Below, piece by piece: positions 52,280 to 62,312 of a DNA stretch of 64,000 nt; position 1 is the first letter of the stretch; each line of letters begins with the position of its first letter. The stretch is from Salinimonas chungwhensis DSM 16280 (GTDB lineage Bacteria; Pseudomonadota; Gammaproteobacteria; Enterobacterales; Alteromonadaceae): NCBI RefSeq assembly GCF_000378185.1, contig NZ_KB899377.1, forward strand, positions 248,001-312,000, read 5' to 3'. The position numbers and the translations under genes are program-made. Below the pieces are notes generated by a model. The model saw only the letters and a program-made list of their open reading frames with translations, was not told the DNA's origin and searched no databases.

Positions 52280-53545
52280 ATGTCGCAGCAAAAAATCGAG
52301 GCGTTTCTGAGTGGAGCCGATCCCACAAGGACAGGAAATGTAGCGGACTTGTCCATGTTGCTTGAAGCGGTTCGTCAGTATTTAAAAATGGACGTCGCTT
52401 TTACTTCACGATTTACCGAAACCGACAGGCAGATAGAGCTGGTACGTAAAGACAAAGATGCGGAAAGTTGGTGTAATCTGCAGTTTGGCGACACTGATCC
52501 ACTTGACCAGTCTTATTGCTTTAAAATTGCAGAAGGGCAGCTCAGTAATATAATCGCTGATACCAGTGCTGATCCCATAACTAATGAAATGCCCGTTACC
52601 AGAGCATTAGATATTGGATCTTACATTGGTGTGCCTATACCGCTTAAGGATGGTGAGATATACGGTACTTTGTGTTGTTATGATAAGGGGCCGAATGAAT
52701 CACTCGATGAGCGCGATCTGGAGCTATTGCAAATCATCGCATCTTATATCGGACAGGTGCTGGGGCGTACTTATAGCAGTAAGAAAAAACAGGATATTAT
52801 TCGAAAGCAAGTCAGAGCTGTGATTGATAACGGCAAGCTGGATGTTGTATTTCAACCAATTTATGGTCGCAGCAGCCAGAATTATGAGTACTATGAAGTA
52901 CTGGCCCGATTCAATACCGAGCCCTACCGGCCACCAAATGAATGGTTAAGTGATGCTGATTTAGTGGACCTGGGGCTGGAAGTGGAAAGTGCCATTGTGC
53001 ATAAAGTCGCAGAGCGTCTCACTCAGGCTAATGAGGTAGGGCTGGGACTTAAAGTCGCGGTGAATGTCAGTCCGCGCATGATGGAAAGTGGTCTGTTACC
53101 TGAACTGCTCAATAATGTAGATAGCAATCAACTGCGTCTTGAATTGACAGAACATGTGCGAATTACCAATTATGAACGCTTCCGGGAGTTTCTCAGACCG
53201 CTGACCGATAAAGGGTTTAAAATTTGTATTGATGATGTAGGAGCTGGTTTTGCCAGTCTTAAACATATCCTAGAAATTGAACCTGATGTGATAAAACTGG
53301 ATTTAAGCCTGGCCAGCAATATACACAATGATACTAAGCGTCAGGCTCTGGTAACCGGTTTGCTAGCCTTTGCAAATAGTTTTGATTGTGAAGTTGTAGC
53401 AGAAGGCGTTGAAACGATAGAAGAATATCGAGCGCTTGAAGCATTGGGCGTGCGCTTTTTTCAAGGCTGGTATTTCTCACGACCGATGGGGTTTGAGCAG
53501 CTTTCATCAGCCAGTCCGCATAAAATGCCAGATAGTATTAATTAA
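52280..53545 (+). CDS. GAF-EAL cyclic-di-GMP phosphodiesterase
   Basis: 421 aa, cytoplasmic. Residues about 20-165 are a GAF sensor domain (SYIGVPIPLKDGEIYGTLCC), and about 180-410 an EAL domain. The EAL signature reads EVLAR, and the other catalytic parts are intact: NVSPRMM, RLELTEHV, CIDDVGAGFASL, VIKLDLS, VAEGVETIEEY and FFQGWYFSRP. So it should cleave c-di-GMP, controlled by a ligand of the GAF domain. It has its own terminator. A Cache-GGDEF protein is encoded 30 kb away. Confidence 0.92.
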   Translation: MSQQKIEAFLSGADPTRTGNVADLSMLLEAVRQYLKMDVAFTSRFTETDRQIELVRKDKDAESWCNLQFGDTDPLDQSYCFKIAEGQLSNIIADTSADPITNEMPVTRALDIGSYIGVPIPLKDGEIYGTLCCYDKGPNESLDERDLELLQIIASYIGQVLGRTYSSKKKQDIIRKQVRAVIDNGKLDVVFQPIYGRSSQNYEYYEVLARFNTEPYRPPNEWLSDADLVDLGLEVESAIVHKVAERLTQANEVGLGLKVAVNVSPRMMESGLLPELLNNVDSNQLRLELTEHVRITNYERFREFLRPLTDKGFKICIDDVGAGFASLKHILEIEPDVIKLDLSLASNIHNDTKRQALVTGLLAFANSFDCEVVAEGVETIEEYRALEALGVRFFQGWYFSRPMGFEQLSSASPHKMPDSIN

Positions 53546-53554
53546 TTTGCAGTT

Positions 53555-53586
53555 AAAAAAACCGACATTTACATGTCGGTTTTTTT
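53555..53586 (+). terminator. Rho-independent terminator after the GAF-EAL gene
   Basis: ACCGACAT and ATGTCGGT pair over 8 bp (53561-53580) with a TTAC loop, with A-rich bases before and seven T after. It lies 15 bases past the stop. Confidence 0.92.
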
Positions 53587-53668
53587 ACATTCTAAGACAG
53601 GATTGATAGGCTAAAAATGCTGTAGGTACGCGGCATTGTTACATTCACTTTAGAACTTAGATTCGGTT

Positions 53669-54154
53669 ATGCGCAAATTTGTCTGTGGTATTGGACTGTT
53701 ATTACTTCTTTTCGGGTGCTCAGGACGACCCACCTTCGAAGAGATGCAAACACATTTTGAAGAAAACCGCGCCACTTTCTCAATGATCGCCGCGCTGGCT
53801 TGCGATAGCGGAGAAGAAAGTGGCGCAGACGAGATAGCCATTACCTCAGATTCATCGGTAAATCAAACACTACTGGCACTTGCAGATACGATGAATATCG
53901 AAAACATTATTTACCGCCAGGCTGATGGTAGGTGCGCGTTGACAATGCGTATTTACGAAGATGAGTATGCCACGGGGTACGAGCAATTTGCTTATCGCTA
54001 TAATGTACCTGACCCGGCACCTTACAATCCCATCACCCATAATTATGATACTGCTGTCGAAAAGATTGAGCAGGGCGCAATCGATGAAATTGATTTTGAT
54101 ATGAAACTCGCTAAACGCTGGTATTTCTCCTTTTCGTATAAGGATATAGGCTAA
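53669..54154 (+). CDS. Predicted lipoprotein, unknown
   Basis: 161 aa with a lipoprotein signal peptide: CGIGLLLLLFGCSG, where the Cys of LFGC would be lipidated. The following +2 residue is Ser, which favours the outer membrane. The mature part is acidic, with one internal Cys pair possibility (ALACDSG and GRCALTM). No domain recognised. It converges with the MFS gene, three bases apart. Confidence 0.75.
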   Translation: MRKFVCGIGLLLLLFGCSGRPTFEEMQTHFEENRATFSMIAALACDSGEESGADEIAITSDSSVNQTLLALADTMNIENIIYRQADGRCALTMRIYEDEYATGYEQFAYRYNVPDPAPYNPITHNYDTAVEKIEQGAIDEIDFDMKLAKRWYFSFSYKDIG

Positions 54155-54157
54155 TCA

Positions 54158-55342
54158 TCAGGGGGAATGTCTGGCGGTGAGTTTATAAATTTGCAGCAAA
54201 GCTACTAATACCATGATTCCCCCCGCTACAGCGAAAGGTAAGCGATGATTAATATGGTAAAACAAGGCTGACAGCGGTGGCCCGATGATATAGCCCATAG
54301 CTGGCGTGGCTGTAATCATTCCGGTTACGCGGCTTTGCCGCTCAGGTAAACATCGCATAGTGGCAATAGCCGCTAATGATGGATAAGCCGCTCCCATTCC
54401 AAGACCTAATAGTCCCATGGCAATATAAAGCACAATAATTGTCTGATGCACTGATATCAGAAAATAGGCTGCACTTAGTAGTGGCAGGGCCAGACAAATG
54501 AGCGTTTCCGGACGTAGTAAATGACGCTGCACCACCCCGAACTGAATGATGAGAGAGAATACCGCACTGACCATCATCGCTGCGCCGGTAAGCTGAGCAG
54601 CCTCGACAGTAGTCGCACCATTGTCGTCCATCAGAAAGAACGACAGACTTTGTTGCATCATTGCCATACAAACAAATAAGCTTGCGCATCCAATGATAAA
54701 AACTTTGGTTGAGGTGGCTACCGGCGTAGTCGCTGAGCCCCCACGAGAGTGCGCTGCACTGGGTGGAGCTTCAAAGGCAGGAAGCTTGTACCATACCAAT
54801 AACCAGGCAAAGATGGTTAATATCAATATGCTGTACAAAGGCGCCAACAGGCCAAATACAACCAGTAACCCGGCCAGCGGAGGCCCCAGCACCTGCCCTA
54901 AATTATTTGCCGAAGTGACTTTGCTGATGGCTGCAGCGCGATGGGACTGTTGGCTCATTGCCACCACGTAGCCAACCGCCGAAGGCGGAGTGGCTGACAT
55001 AATGGATGATTGTAAACTACGCGCAATCAGCAATATTATGAATAAAGCCGTGCCGGTTAACATACCGGCTAGCCCCAGCCACCATAATGAAGCAAATATA
55101 AACGTGCCCAGCGTATAGCCAGCCAGGCCAGTCATCAACAGACGTTTGTATCCAAAATGCGCAGAGACTCTGCTCCAGCCATTAGCGCCAACTGCAAATA
55201 CCAATGCGGAGCTAGACATCATAATTGCCACCTGAAGCTCGCTCAGCCCGACTTCGCGTCCTAACGAGGGCAGTACTGTGAGAAAAACACTCTGGCCCAC
55301 GGCAGTCGCCAGTAATGCACAAAACAAAATCACATACGTCAT
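54158..55342 (-). CDS. Major facilitator superfamily transporter
   Basis: 394 aa with twelve predicted helices. The first loop has the MFS motif region VGANGWSRVSAHFGYKRLL, and the second half the GLLGLGMGAAYPSLAA helix. It belongs to the drug/metabolite proton antiporter type; the substrate cannot be seen. Single gene on the minus strand. Confidence 0.85.
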   Translation of the reverse strand: MTYVILFCALLATAVGQSVFLTVLPSLGREVGLSELQVAIMMSSSALVFAVGANGWSRVSAHFGYKRLLMTGLAGYTLGTFIFASLWWLGLAGMLTGTALFIILLIARSLQSSIMSATPPSAVGYVVAMSQQSHRAAAISKVTSANNLGQVLGPPLAGLLVVFGLLAPLYSILILTIFAWLLVWYKLPAFEAPPSAAHSRGGSATTPVATSTKVFIIGCASLFVCMAMMQQSLSFFLMDDNGATTVEAAQLTGAAMMVSAVFSLIIQFGVVQRHLLRPETLICLALPLLSAAYFLISVHQTIIVLYIAMGLLGLGMGAAYPSLAAIATMRCLPERQSRVTGMITATPAMGYIIGPPLSALFYHINHRLPFAVAGGIMVLVALLQIYKLTARHSP

Positions 55343-55413
55343 GAGGTTATCGCAAGAAAGGAAGCATCAGAAAATGCTTATGATAACATGAGCAACAAAC
55401 GCCCGTGGATTCA

Positions 55414-55441
55414 TAAAAAAGCTCCCGCCAGAGGGCGGGAG
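55414..55441 (-). terminator. Rho-independent terminator after the BON gene
   Basis: On the minus strand CTCCCGCCC-TCT-GGCGGGAG forms an 8-bp GC-rich stem followed by CTTTTTT. It lies about 45 bases past the BON protein stop and is oriented for it. Confidence 0.9.
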
Positions 55442-55484
55442 AAATCAGAGGTATTGAAAGGCCTGATTTGGCCTTAAGGGGAGA

Positions 55485-56048
55485 TTAACTGTCAACTGAC
55501 AGTTCACTTTTGACGTCGCTTACGTCATCGGTGTTCTTTGCAATGGCTACCGCCAGATCTCTCTCACTGGGCGTTCTAACGGTGCCGGATAATGTAACAA
55601 CGCCCTGGTGCACATCTACACTTATATCGCCGGCAGATAATTCAGACTCTAGCATCAAGCGGGCTTTTATCACGGTCACTATCTTGGCATCTTTCATATC
55701 GTCAGTGAATGTGTCCCACTTGCCTTCATAATCTTCCGGAGACACTACTGATAAACGATTATCAACCGCATCAACACCCTCAATAGACTGCGCCAGTTCA
55801 GTGGCTAACCGCTTATCCACTTCGCTGTTTACCTTACCGGTTAAAATAACCGTACCGTTTTTAACATCCGTATTAATATCCAGCGTATTCAGCTTACCGT
55901 TAAACAACAGGGTGGCTTCTACCTTGCCATCAATCCATGCATCGTTTGCCGATGCCTTCCAGTCATTAGACTCACTGGCTGCCATAACCGACGATGATGT
56001 AGTAACGCTTAAGGCCATTACTGCGTAAAGCAGAAACATTCTTTTCAC
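55485..56048 (-). CDS. Periplasmic BON-domain protein (OsmY-like)
   Basis: 187 aa with a signal peptide (about 1-23, ALSVTTSSSVMA) and two BON domains at about 38-105 and 118-185. Each has the typical GTVILTGKV / GVVTLSGTV strand and closing VDNRLSV / VKSELSV. BON proteins bind phospholipid and protect the envelope under osmotic stress, as OsmY does in E. coli. Single gene with its own terminator. Confidence 0.9.
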   Translation of the reverse strand: MKRMFLLYAVMALSVTTSSSVMAASESNDWKASANDAWIDGKVEATLLFNGKLNTLDINTDVKNGTVILTGKVNSEVDKRLATELAQSIEGVDAVDNRLSVVSPEDYEGKWDTFTDDMKDAKIVTVIKARLMLESELSAGDISVDVHQGVVTLSGTVRTPSERDLAVAIAKNTDDVSDVKSELSVDS

Positions 56049-56331
56049 TGGTAGCTTGCCCTGTTAATTTACCTTTGGTTAAAGATAAGCCAAATATATG
56101 CCATACTTTGTTTTGTTATTAACTATTTGATTATTAGTTATTTTAATTATTGCAGGAAGGTTTCTTGTACGATGTTTAGCGCTCAGTGGGAAGATATTAC
56201 TTGATGAGTGTCGTTACTTTCATACTCAGACAGGGCAGGCACAAAGGATATCTTCCGCCTGCTCATCCAGCCGCTCTAATCGGCGATATTGGGTTTCGTG
56301 CAGTCTCAGGTTAAGGCGCAGGACAGCGCCG

Positions 56332-56772
56332 TTAACTCACTGACGCTAATGGCAAGTTATCATTGGTACATGCCGCAGTACTGGCCTGAACAAACTCCCA
56401 CCGGTTGCCATACAAGTCAGAGATCACAAATGCTTTAGTCTCATCCGGCTCGAAGGTTGAAGCCGTCACATGCACATCACATTTGGTGAGCATGATGCGC
56501 AGGCCGGCCAGGTGTCTGACTGTAAGGGTGCCAATAATACCATCTCCAGCCTGCAGTCCGACCATTGCCTGTTCATCACGAGTCACGGCACGCTTGAGTA
56601 CAATTTGCATCGGGCTGCCTTCGGCCGGGGCCAGAGTAACCCAACGTGACCCGTCGGCGCGTGGTCTATCGTCTATCCGGGTAAAGCCAAGCTTGTCGAT
56701 GTAAAAGGCACTTGCTTCCTCTTCATCATCAACCAGAAGAATAAACGACGAAAAAATAAAGTTATCACTCAT
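56332..56772 (-). CDS. VOC-family (glyoxalase-like) protein
   Basis: 146 aa, vicinal oxygen chelate fold of two beta-alpha-beta3 halves. Visible parts are SSFILLVDDEEEASAFYIDKLGF in two adjacent segments, RWVTLAPAEGS and the C-terminal DLYGNRWEFVQ, in which Glu is a likely metal ligand. The usual His of metal-dependent members is not obvious. Role unknown: resistance, glyoxalase or dioxygenase-like. Confidence 0.8.
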   Translation of the reverse strand: MSDNFIFSSFILLVDDEEEASAFYIDKLGFTRIDDRPRADGSRWVTLAPAEGSPMQIVLKRAVTRDEQAMVGLQAGDGIIGTLTVRHLAGLRIMLTKCDVHVTASTFEPDETKAFVISDLYGNRWEFVQASTAACTNDNLPLASVS

Positions 56773-56968
56773 ATCGCACCACTAAGAATATGCACCAGCC
56801 AGGGCAAAATTGTAGCCCTGAGCCAGCGCGCACGTCGGTACATTTTTTTACACCCAGGTATTTGATGCGCATCTACACTCAACCAATTTTCAAAACGTCA
56901 CAAATAAGCATTATGAGACAGATTGCGTAGTTATGTACTATATGGCGCTGCCAACACAAGGATGCATG

Positions 56969-57736
56969 ATGCTAGCCGACTACCTGACCGCCTTTGACAG
57001 TATTTCATTGGTGACCGCTCTGGTTTTAATGATTACCGCTTTTGTAACCGCGCTGTTCACCGCGGCCATGGGAGTTGGAGGGGGCGTATTATTGTTAGCG
57101 GTCCTGGCTTCAACGGTACCGGTGCACGCGCTCATTCCCGTGCACGGGTTGGTGCAACTCGGTGCGAACGGCAATCGGGCATTAATGACAGTACGGCACC
57201 TGGATAGAGCCGTCTTTTGTTACTTTCTTGCAGGAGCGCTGGCAGGTGCCATCGTAGCATCGTTTGTGATTGTTCAGCTGCCTGTTATCTGGATACAACT
57301 GGCGGTGGCAACGTTTATTCTTTTTCTGGTGTGGGGTCCGAAGCCCGACATCCGCGAAACCTCGGCAAGTGGCTATGTTGCTGCCGGTGGCATTACTACG
57401 TTAATTTCTATGTTTGTAGGGGCTGCCGGTCCTCTGGTAGCGGCTTTTATCCACCGAAACTATGATGACAAGCTCAGGTTAACGGCAACATTTGCAGCAT
57501 GCATGACGGTTCAGCACGCCCTCAAGGGGGTGGTGTTCACCTTCGTAGGGTTCGCTATTTACCAGTGGGCGTTTTTAATCCTGGCAATGGTTATCAGCGG
57601 TACGCTGGGAACATGGGTTGGCCTGAAAATGCTGGTGAGAATACCTACCGGGCATTTTAAGCGTGCATTTAAATGGATAGTTACGCTGTTGGCTCTGCGT
57701 TTATTGTATCAGGTTGGCTGTACCCTGTTTTACTGA
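56969..57736 (+). CDS. TSUP-family (TauE/SafE) membrane protein
   Basis: 255 aa with about eight helices. The family motif is in FTAAMGVGGGVLLLAVLAS, repeated in the second half as MFVGAAGPLVAAFIHR. Members transport sulfite, sulfoacetate or related anions. The ATG at 56969 is six bases from AAGGA; an ATG at 56966 and the upstream frame are alternatives. It precedes the cyd operon but is 129 bases away. Confidence 0.85.
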   Translation: MLADYLTAFDSISLVTALVLMITAFVTALFTAAMGVGGGVLLLAVLASTVPVHALIPVHGLVQLGANGNRALMTVRHLDRAVFCYFLAGALAGAIVASFVIVQLPVIWIQLAVATFILFLVWGPKPDIRETSASGYVAAGGITTLISMFVGAAGPLVAAFIHRNYDDKLRLTATFAACMTVQHALKGVVFTFVGFAIYQWAFLILAMVISGTLGTWVGLKMLVRIPTGHFKRAFKWIVTLLALRLLYQVGCTLFY

Positions 57737-57771
57737 CTGTTTGTTATCTGGTTTTTCGGAACATTTGCGTT

Positions 57772-57796
57772 AGATCAAGTATTGCTTTTTTGATCT
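57772..57796. promoter_or_regulatory. Dyad in the cyd operon upstream region
   Basis: AGATCAA (57772-57778) and TTGATCT (57790-57796) are inverted with an 11-base T-rich centre, about 70 bases before cydA. The half-sites resemble FNR/ArcA-type words but the orientation (ATCAA..TTGAT) is opposite to the FNR consensus, so this is only a candidate regulatory dyad. Confidence 0.3.
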
Positions 57797-57865
57797 GTGG
57801 TCCACTTAGCGCAGTGGATTCTCATGCCCGTTTGAGAATCTGAATTTGTACTAAGGAGACACACC

Positions 57866-59443
57866 ATGAGCGATACGTTAGTTGAACTATCGCGCTGGCA
57901 GTTTGCACTGACTGCCATGTTTCACTTCATTTTTGTGCCACTGACTCTGGGCTTAAGCTTCCTGCTTGCCATCATGGAGTCAGTATATGTAATGACCGGT
58001 AAAGAAATTTATCGGGAAATGACAAAGTTCTGGGGCAAGTTGTTTGGGATAAACTTTGCCATCGGGGTTGCGACCGGCCTGACTATGGAGTTTCAGTTCG
58101 GTATGAACTGGTCTTACTATTCTCACTATGTAGGAGACATATTCGGTGCGCCACTGGCCATTGAAGGGCTGATGGCATTCTTTCTGGAATCCACATTTGT
58201 CGGGCTGTTCTTTTTTGGCTGGGACAAAATGTCGAAGGTGAAGCACCTTATGACGACCTGGCTGGTGGCCCTGGGCTCAAACTTTTCTGCGCTTTGGATA
58301 CTCATCGCCAATGGCTGGATGCAATACCCGGTGGGCGCTGAATTTAACTTTGAATCCATGCGCATGGAAATGACCAGTTTTGCGGAGGTCGTGTTCAATC
58401 CGGTCGCTCAGGTAAAATTTGTCCACACGGTGTCTGCCGGTTATGTGACTGGTGCCATCTTTGTGCTGGCCATTTCCAGCTATTACTTGCTTAACCACAA
58501 ACATATTGCGTTCGCCCGCCGCTCATTTGCCATTGCCGCAAGCTTTGGTCTTGCTTCTGTGCTATCGGTTATCGTCCTTGGTGATGAAAGCGGTTATGAA
58601 TTGGGCGATGTACAGAAAGTCAAATTAGCCGCGGTAGAAGCGGAGTATGAAACCCACCCGGCCCCTGCCGCATTTACACTCTTTGGCCTTCCCAATGAGG
58701 CAAAAGAACAAACAGAGTATGCTGTGAAAATTCCCTGGCTGATGGGGCTTATTGCCACTCGCTCACTGGATGAGGAAGTGACAGGCTTAAAAGATCTTAA
58801 AGTAGCGCATCGGCAAAAGATTCTTTCTGGCGTCATTGCCTACGAGCAACTGGACAAGGTACGCAAAGGCGAGGCCAGTGAGCAGGAAACGGCGCTGTTT
58901 AACCAGCATAAGGACAACCTTGGCTACGCTATGCTGCTGGAGCCCTACACCACCGACATTACTAACCCAACCGATACCGCGCTGGCTAAAGCCGTGGACT
59001 ACAGTATTCCTGCGGTAGCACCCTTGTTCTGGTCATTCAGGCTGATGGTGGTATGCGGCTTTTTAATGCTGGCGCTATTCATTGCTGCCTTTTATTACAG
59101 TACCAAACACCGAATCACCCAGCCGCGCTGGCTGCTGAAAGCCTCCCTGTATAGTTTACCGCTACCCTGGATTGCCTGCGAAGCCGGGTGGTTCGTTGCT
59201 GAATATGGTCGTCAGCCCTGGTCAATCGCCGAAGTACTGCCGGTGCATACCTCAGTTTCAAATCTCAGTGTATCTGACGTGGTAACTACTCTGGTGCTTT
59301 ACAGTGTGTTTTATACAGTCATGTTCATTATCGCCTTCTCTTTAATGAAAAAATTTGCCAAAAAAGGGCCGGTTCCGCCCGAGGATGATGACCACATCAA
59401 TGACACCATTGGACTGAGCACTGATGAAGGAGTAAGAGCATGA
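57866..59443 (+). CDS. cydA: Cytochrome bd ubiquinol oxidase subunit I
   Basis: 525 aa, nine helices, long Q-loop form like E. coli CydA (522 aa). It binds haems b558, b595 and d and oxidises ubiquinol. Landmarks: SRWQFALTAMFHFIFVPLTLG with the first His ligand, EGLMAFFLESTFVGLFFFGWD, a long periplasmic Q-loop (about 250-330), and the GRQPW motif in AGWFVAEYGRQPWSIAEVLP. The ATG has an AAGGAG site. It leads the operon cydABX-cydDC. Confidence 0.97.
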   Translation: MSDTLVELSRWQFALTAMFHFIFVPLTLGLSFLLAIMESVYVMTGKEIYREMTKFWGKLFGINFAIGVATGLTMEFQFGMNWSYYSHYVGDIFGAPLAIEGLMAFFLESTFVGLFFFGWDKMSKVKHLMTTWLVALGSNFSALWILIANGWMQYPVGAEFNFESMRMEMTSFAEVVFNPVAQVKFVHTVSAGYVTGAIFVLAISSYYLLNHKHIAFARRSFAIAASFGLASVLSVIVLGDESGYELGDVQKVKLAAVEAEYETHPAPAAFTLFGLPNEAKEQTEYAVKIPWLMGLIATRSLDEEVTGLKDLKVAHRQKILSGVIAYEQLDKVRKGEASEQETALFNQHKDNLGYAMLLEPYTTDITNPTDTALAKAVDYSIPAVAPLFWSFRLMVVCGFLMLALFIAAFYYSTKHRITQPRWLLKASLYSLPLPWIACEAGWFVAEYGRQPWSIAEVLPVHTSVSNLSVSDVVTTLVLYSVFYTVMFIIAFSLMKKFAKKGPVPPEDDDHINDTIGLSTDEGVRA

Positions 59444-60576
59444 TCGACTACGAAGTATTACGAATTATCTGGTGGTGCCTGGTCGGGGTGTTGCTGATTG
59501 GCTTTGCCATCACAGATGGTTTTGATTTAGGCGTGGGCGCCCTGCTCACCATCATTGGGCATAACGACAAAGAGCGCCGGGTGATGATTAATACGATTGG
59601 TCCACACTGGGATGGCAATCAGGTCTGGTTCATCACCGCCGGAGGAGCGATTTTTGCGGCATGGCCGATGATTTATGCTACCGCTTTTTCAGGCTTTTAC
59701 CTGGCGTTGGCGCTTACGCTGATTGCATTATGGATGCGGCCGATTGGTTTCGATTACCGCAGTAAACTACCTAATGCCCAATGGCGCAAAGGCTGGGATT
59801 GGGCTTTGTTTGCCGGCGGAATCGTCCCTTCGCTCATCTTTGGTGTGGCATTTGGTAATTTGCTTCTGGGTGTCCCCTTTGAGCTTGATGACACCCTTAA
59901 GTCAACTTATACCGGCAGCTTTTTCGGACTGTTAACACCTTTTGCGCTACTGACAGGGCTGGTGTCGGTATCTATGTTGCTAAATCACGGGGCCACCTGG
60001 CTGCAAATGAAAACAGATGGCTTTGTGGAAGTGAGGGCCCGGGCTACCGCAGTTATTTTATCGCTGACAACAGTAGCGCTATTTATTGTGGCAGGCCTGT
60101 GGATTGCCTTTGGCATCGAGGGGTTTGTTATTACCTCCTCGCTGGATACCCAGGGCACGTCTAATCCGTTGCTTAAATCGGTGGTTCAGGAACCGGGAGC
60201 ATGGATGAACAATTACGCCGCCTACCCATGGATGGTCGTTGCACCGCTGCTTGGTATTGTTGGTGGGCTGATGTGCGCAGGGTGTTCAAAAGCAAGACGG
60301 CCAGGCTGGGCTTTTGTCAGCAGCAGCCTGATGATAAGCGGCATCATACTGACCGCAGGATTTTCGATGTTTCCGTTTCTGATGCCAAGCACAGTAATGC
60401 CTGATGCCAGCCTGACAATGTGGGACGCCACGTCCAGTCTGATGACGTTAAAAATTATGTTTGTTGTCGCCTGTATCTTTGTTCCTCTGGTGCTGGGGTA
60501 TACCGCTTACGGGTTTTATGTCATGCGGGGGCGTCTCAAATCAGACGACCTGGATAAATCACACGCTATTTATTAG
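59440..60576 (+). CDS. cydB: Cytochrome bd ubiquinol oxidase subunit II
   Basis: 378 aa, membrane protein of the bd oxidase; E. coli CydB is 379 aa. The start WWCLVGVLLIGFAITDGFDLG is diagnostic. It overlaps cydA by four bases (ATGA), so translation is coupled. CydB stabilises the oxidase and lines the proton channel. Confidence 0.97.
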   Translation: MIDYEVLRIIWWCLVGVLLIGFAITDGFDLGVGALLTIIGHNDKERRVMINTIGPHWDGNQVWFITAGGAIFAAWPMIYATAFSGFYLALALTLIALWMRPIGFDYRSKLPNAQWRKGWDWALFAGGIVPSLIFGVAFGNLLLGVPFELDDTLKSTYTGSFFGLLTPFALLTGLVSVSMLLNHGATWLQMKTDGFVEVRARATAVILSLTTVALFIVAGLWIAFGIEGFVITSSLDTQGTSNPLLKSVVQEPGAWMNNYAAYPWMVVAPLLGIVGGLMCAGCSKARRPGWAFVSSSLMISGIILTAGFSMFPFLMPSTVMPDASLTMWDATSSLMTLKIMFVVACIFVPLVLGYTAYGFYVMRGRLKSDDLDKSHAIY

Positions 60577-60584
60577 GAGACATT

Positions 60585-60698
60585 ATGTGGTACTTCACCT
60601 GGATACTGGGGGTTCTTCTGGCCTGTGCATTCGGCATCATCAATGCAATGTGGCTGGAATCTACCGAAGATATGGACCGTAGCGATAACCAAGCGTAA
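60585..60698 (+). CDS. cydX: Cytochrome bd small subunit CydX
   Basis: 37-aa single-helix protein starting MWYFTWILGVLLACAFGII and continuing into an acidic tail with NAMWLESTEDMD. It has AGGAGA before its ATG and sits eight bases after cydB and nine before cydD. CydX is a stable part of the oxidase in E. coli (37 aa) and needed for haem binding. It is easily missed because of its length. Confidence 0.93.
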   Translation: MWYFTWILGVLLACAFGIINAMWLESTEDMDRSDNQA

Positions 60699-60707
60699 GG
60701 CAGAAAA

Positions 60708-62312
60708 ATGAGGCAATCACCGTTACAGCAGTGGCTGGATGCAGAGCTTAGTCATGTGGCACTGCCGGGGCTGACACCTGCTATTGCCGTAAGCGTGGGT
60801 AAGGCGTTGATGCTCATCGCTGCCTTTGGTTTTTTTGCCTCTATCGCCGACCAGTGGATTGTCACTGGTCAGCCTGCAGATTCACTGATAACGGCTGGTC
60901 TGGCGATTATGTTAACTGGTCACTGGATTCTAGAAGGGATAGGTCAGCACCTGGCTCACCGGTTGCGAACCCGTCAACTGTACATTCTTGAACAGTGTTT
61001 CAGTCAGCAGCTCATGCTTCGTCAGCATGCGCTGGTGCGAACCAGGCCGGTTTATCACTGGCAGTTGGTGTGGCAAAAACATATCCCCGCCATCGTCAAC
61101 TGGCGAACAGATTACTGCGTGCAACAATATGTTGCAGTGATTGTGCCGCTGATTGCTTTGACGGTTATTTTTTATATGAATTATTTTATCGGCGCCATGT
61201 TACTGCTGACCTTGCCGGTAGTGCCTTTGTTTATGATTGTGGTGGGTAAGGGAGCCGCGTACCTTCACCGCCGGGAGTTCACGGCTTTAACCCGTCTGGG
61301 AAGTTTGTTCTCCGACCGGTTAATGGCACTTCCCGTACTGGCAGGTACTGGCGCACACGTCGTACAGCAACAACATCTTAAAGATGCCAGTCTGGCATTG
61401 AATATACGCACGATGAAAGTGGTGTCCGTGGCATTCTTATCCTCGACGGTGCTGGATTTCTTCTCAACCCTGGCCGTAGCGCTCATCGCAGTGTATATCG
61501 GCTTCAGCCTGCTGGGAGAATTACAGATGGGCCCTCAGGTAACCTTTTTTTCAGGTCTGTGGGTGCTGCTAACTACGCCACTGTTACTTAGCCAGCTTAA
61601 AAAGCTGGGACAGTTTTATCACCAAAAAGCGCAGGCTGAAGCAGCCAGTGAGGCGTTGGCAGGACTGCTTGGGCCGACAGTGATGGACAAGTCTACCCCG
61701 GAAATATTTAGCGGCTTTAGCGCATCAGATTTTACTATGCAGATGCCCTTGCTTAAAGCCAAAGAGCTCAGAATTACTCCTGGAGACTGGGTGCAGGTCT
61801 CCGGGGTTTCCGGAGCAGGGAAAACTGCGCTACTTGAGGCGCTTGCGGGTTTTCGTCAGGCCTCTCATAAGTTGGCTGGTAGAGCAGTATTGCTAACCCA
61901 GCAACCCGCTTTTTTACCCGGAACCTTGCGTGAAAATTTATGCCTTGGGTACGCCTATCCCGATAGTCAGTTGTACCACAAATTGCAGCAGGTGGGGTTG
62001 GGCAGTGCCATTAGTAATCTGCCGGCGGGACTGGACACACTGATGGGCGATGTGCCCGCGTTGTCAGGCGGCGAGCTACAACGGCTTGCCATCGCCAGGT
62101 TATTGTTAAGAGATGCACAGGTCTGGTTACTTGATGAGCCAACAGCGCATTTACCAGAAGATCAGCATACCAACATATGCAGGCTGATTCGACACTGTTG
62201 TCAGGACAAAACCGTCATATGGGTGTCGCACAAATCACTGAAAAAAGATTGGTTCTCGGCTATCTGGCACATTGAGGATCAGCATATTCGTCAGGTTCAG
62301 GAAAATATATGA
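60708..62312 (+). CDS. cydD: ABC exporter subunit CydD
   Basis: 534 aa, six-helix membrane domain (about 1-310) plus ATPase domain. Walker A is GVSGAGKTALLEALAG, the signature LSGGELQRLAIARLLL, Walker B VWLLDEPTAHL and the switch His in VSHKS. CydDC exports glutathione and cysteine (or haem-linked reductant) to the periplasm and is required to assemble cytochrome bd. It overlaps cydC by four bases. Confidence 0.93.
   Translation: MRQSPLQQWLDAELSHVALPGLTPAIAVSVGKALMLIAAFGFFASIADQWIVTGQPADSLITAGLAIMLTGHWILEGIGQHLAHRLRTRQLYILEQCFSQQLMLRQHALVRTRPVYHWQLVWQKHIPAIVNWRTDYCVQQYVAVIVPLIALTVIFYMNYFIGAMLLLTLPVVPLFMIVVGKGAAYLHRREFTALTRLGSLFSDRLMALPVLAGTGAHVVQQQHLKDASLALNIRTMKVVSVAFLSSTVLDFFSTLAVALIAVYIGFSLLGELQMGPQVTFFSGLWVLLTTPLLLSQLKKLGQFYHQKAQAEAASEALAGLLGPTVMDKSTPEIFSGFSASDFTMQMPLLKAKELRITPGDWVQVSGVSGAGKTALLEALAGFRQASHKLAGRAVLLTQQPAFLPGTLRENLCLGYAYPDSQLYHKLQQVGLGSAISNLPAGLDTLMGDVPALSGGELQRLAIARLLLRDAQVWLLDEPTAHLPEDQHTNICRLIRHCCQDKTVIWVSHKSLKKDWFSAIWHIEDQHIRQVQENI

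Noticed and set aside
57772..57796. FNR box before cydA
   Set aside because: The half-sites face the wrong way (ATCAA first, TTGAT second) and the spacing is 11 instead of 4, so it is kept only as a weak dyad.
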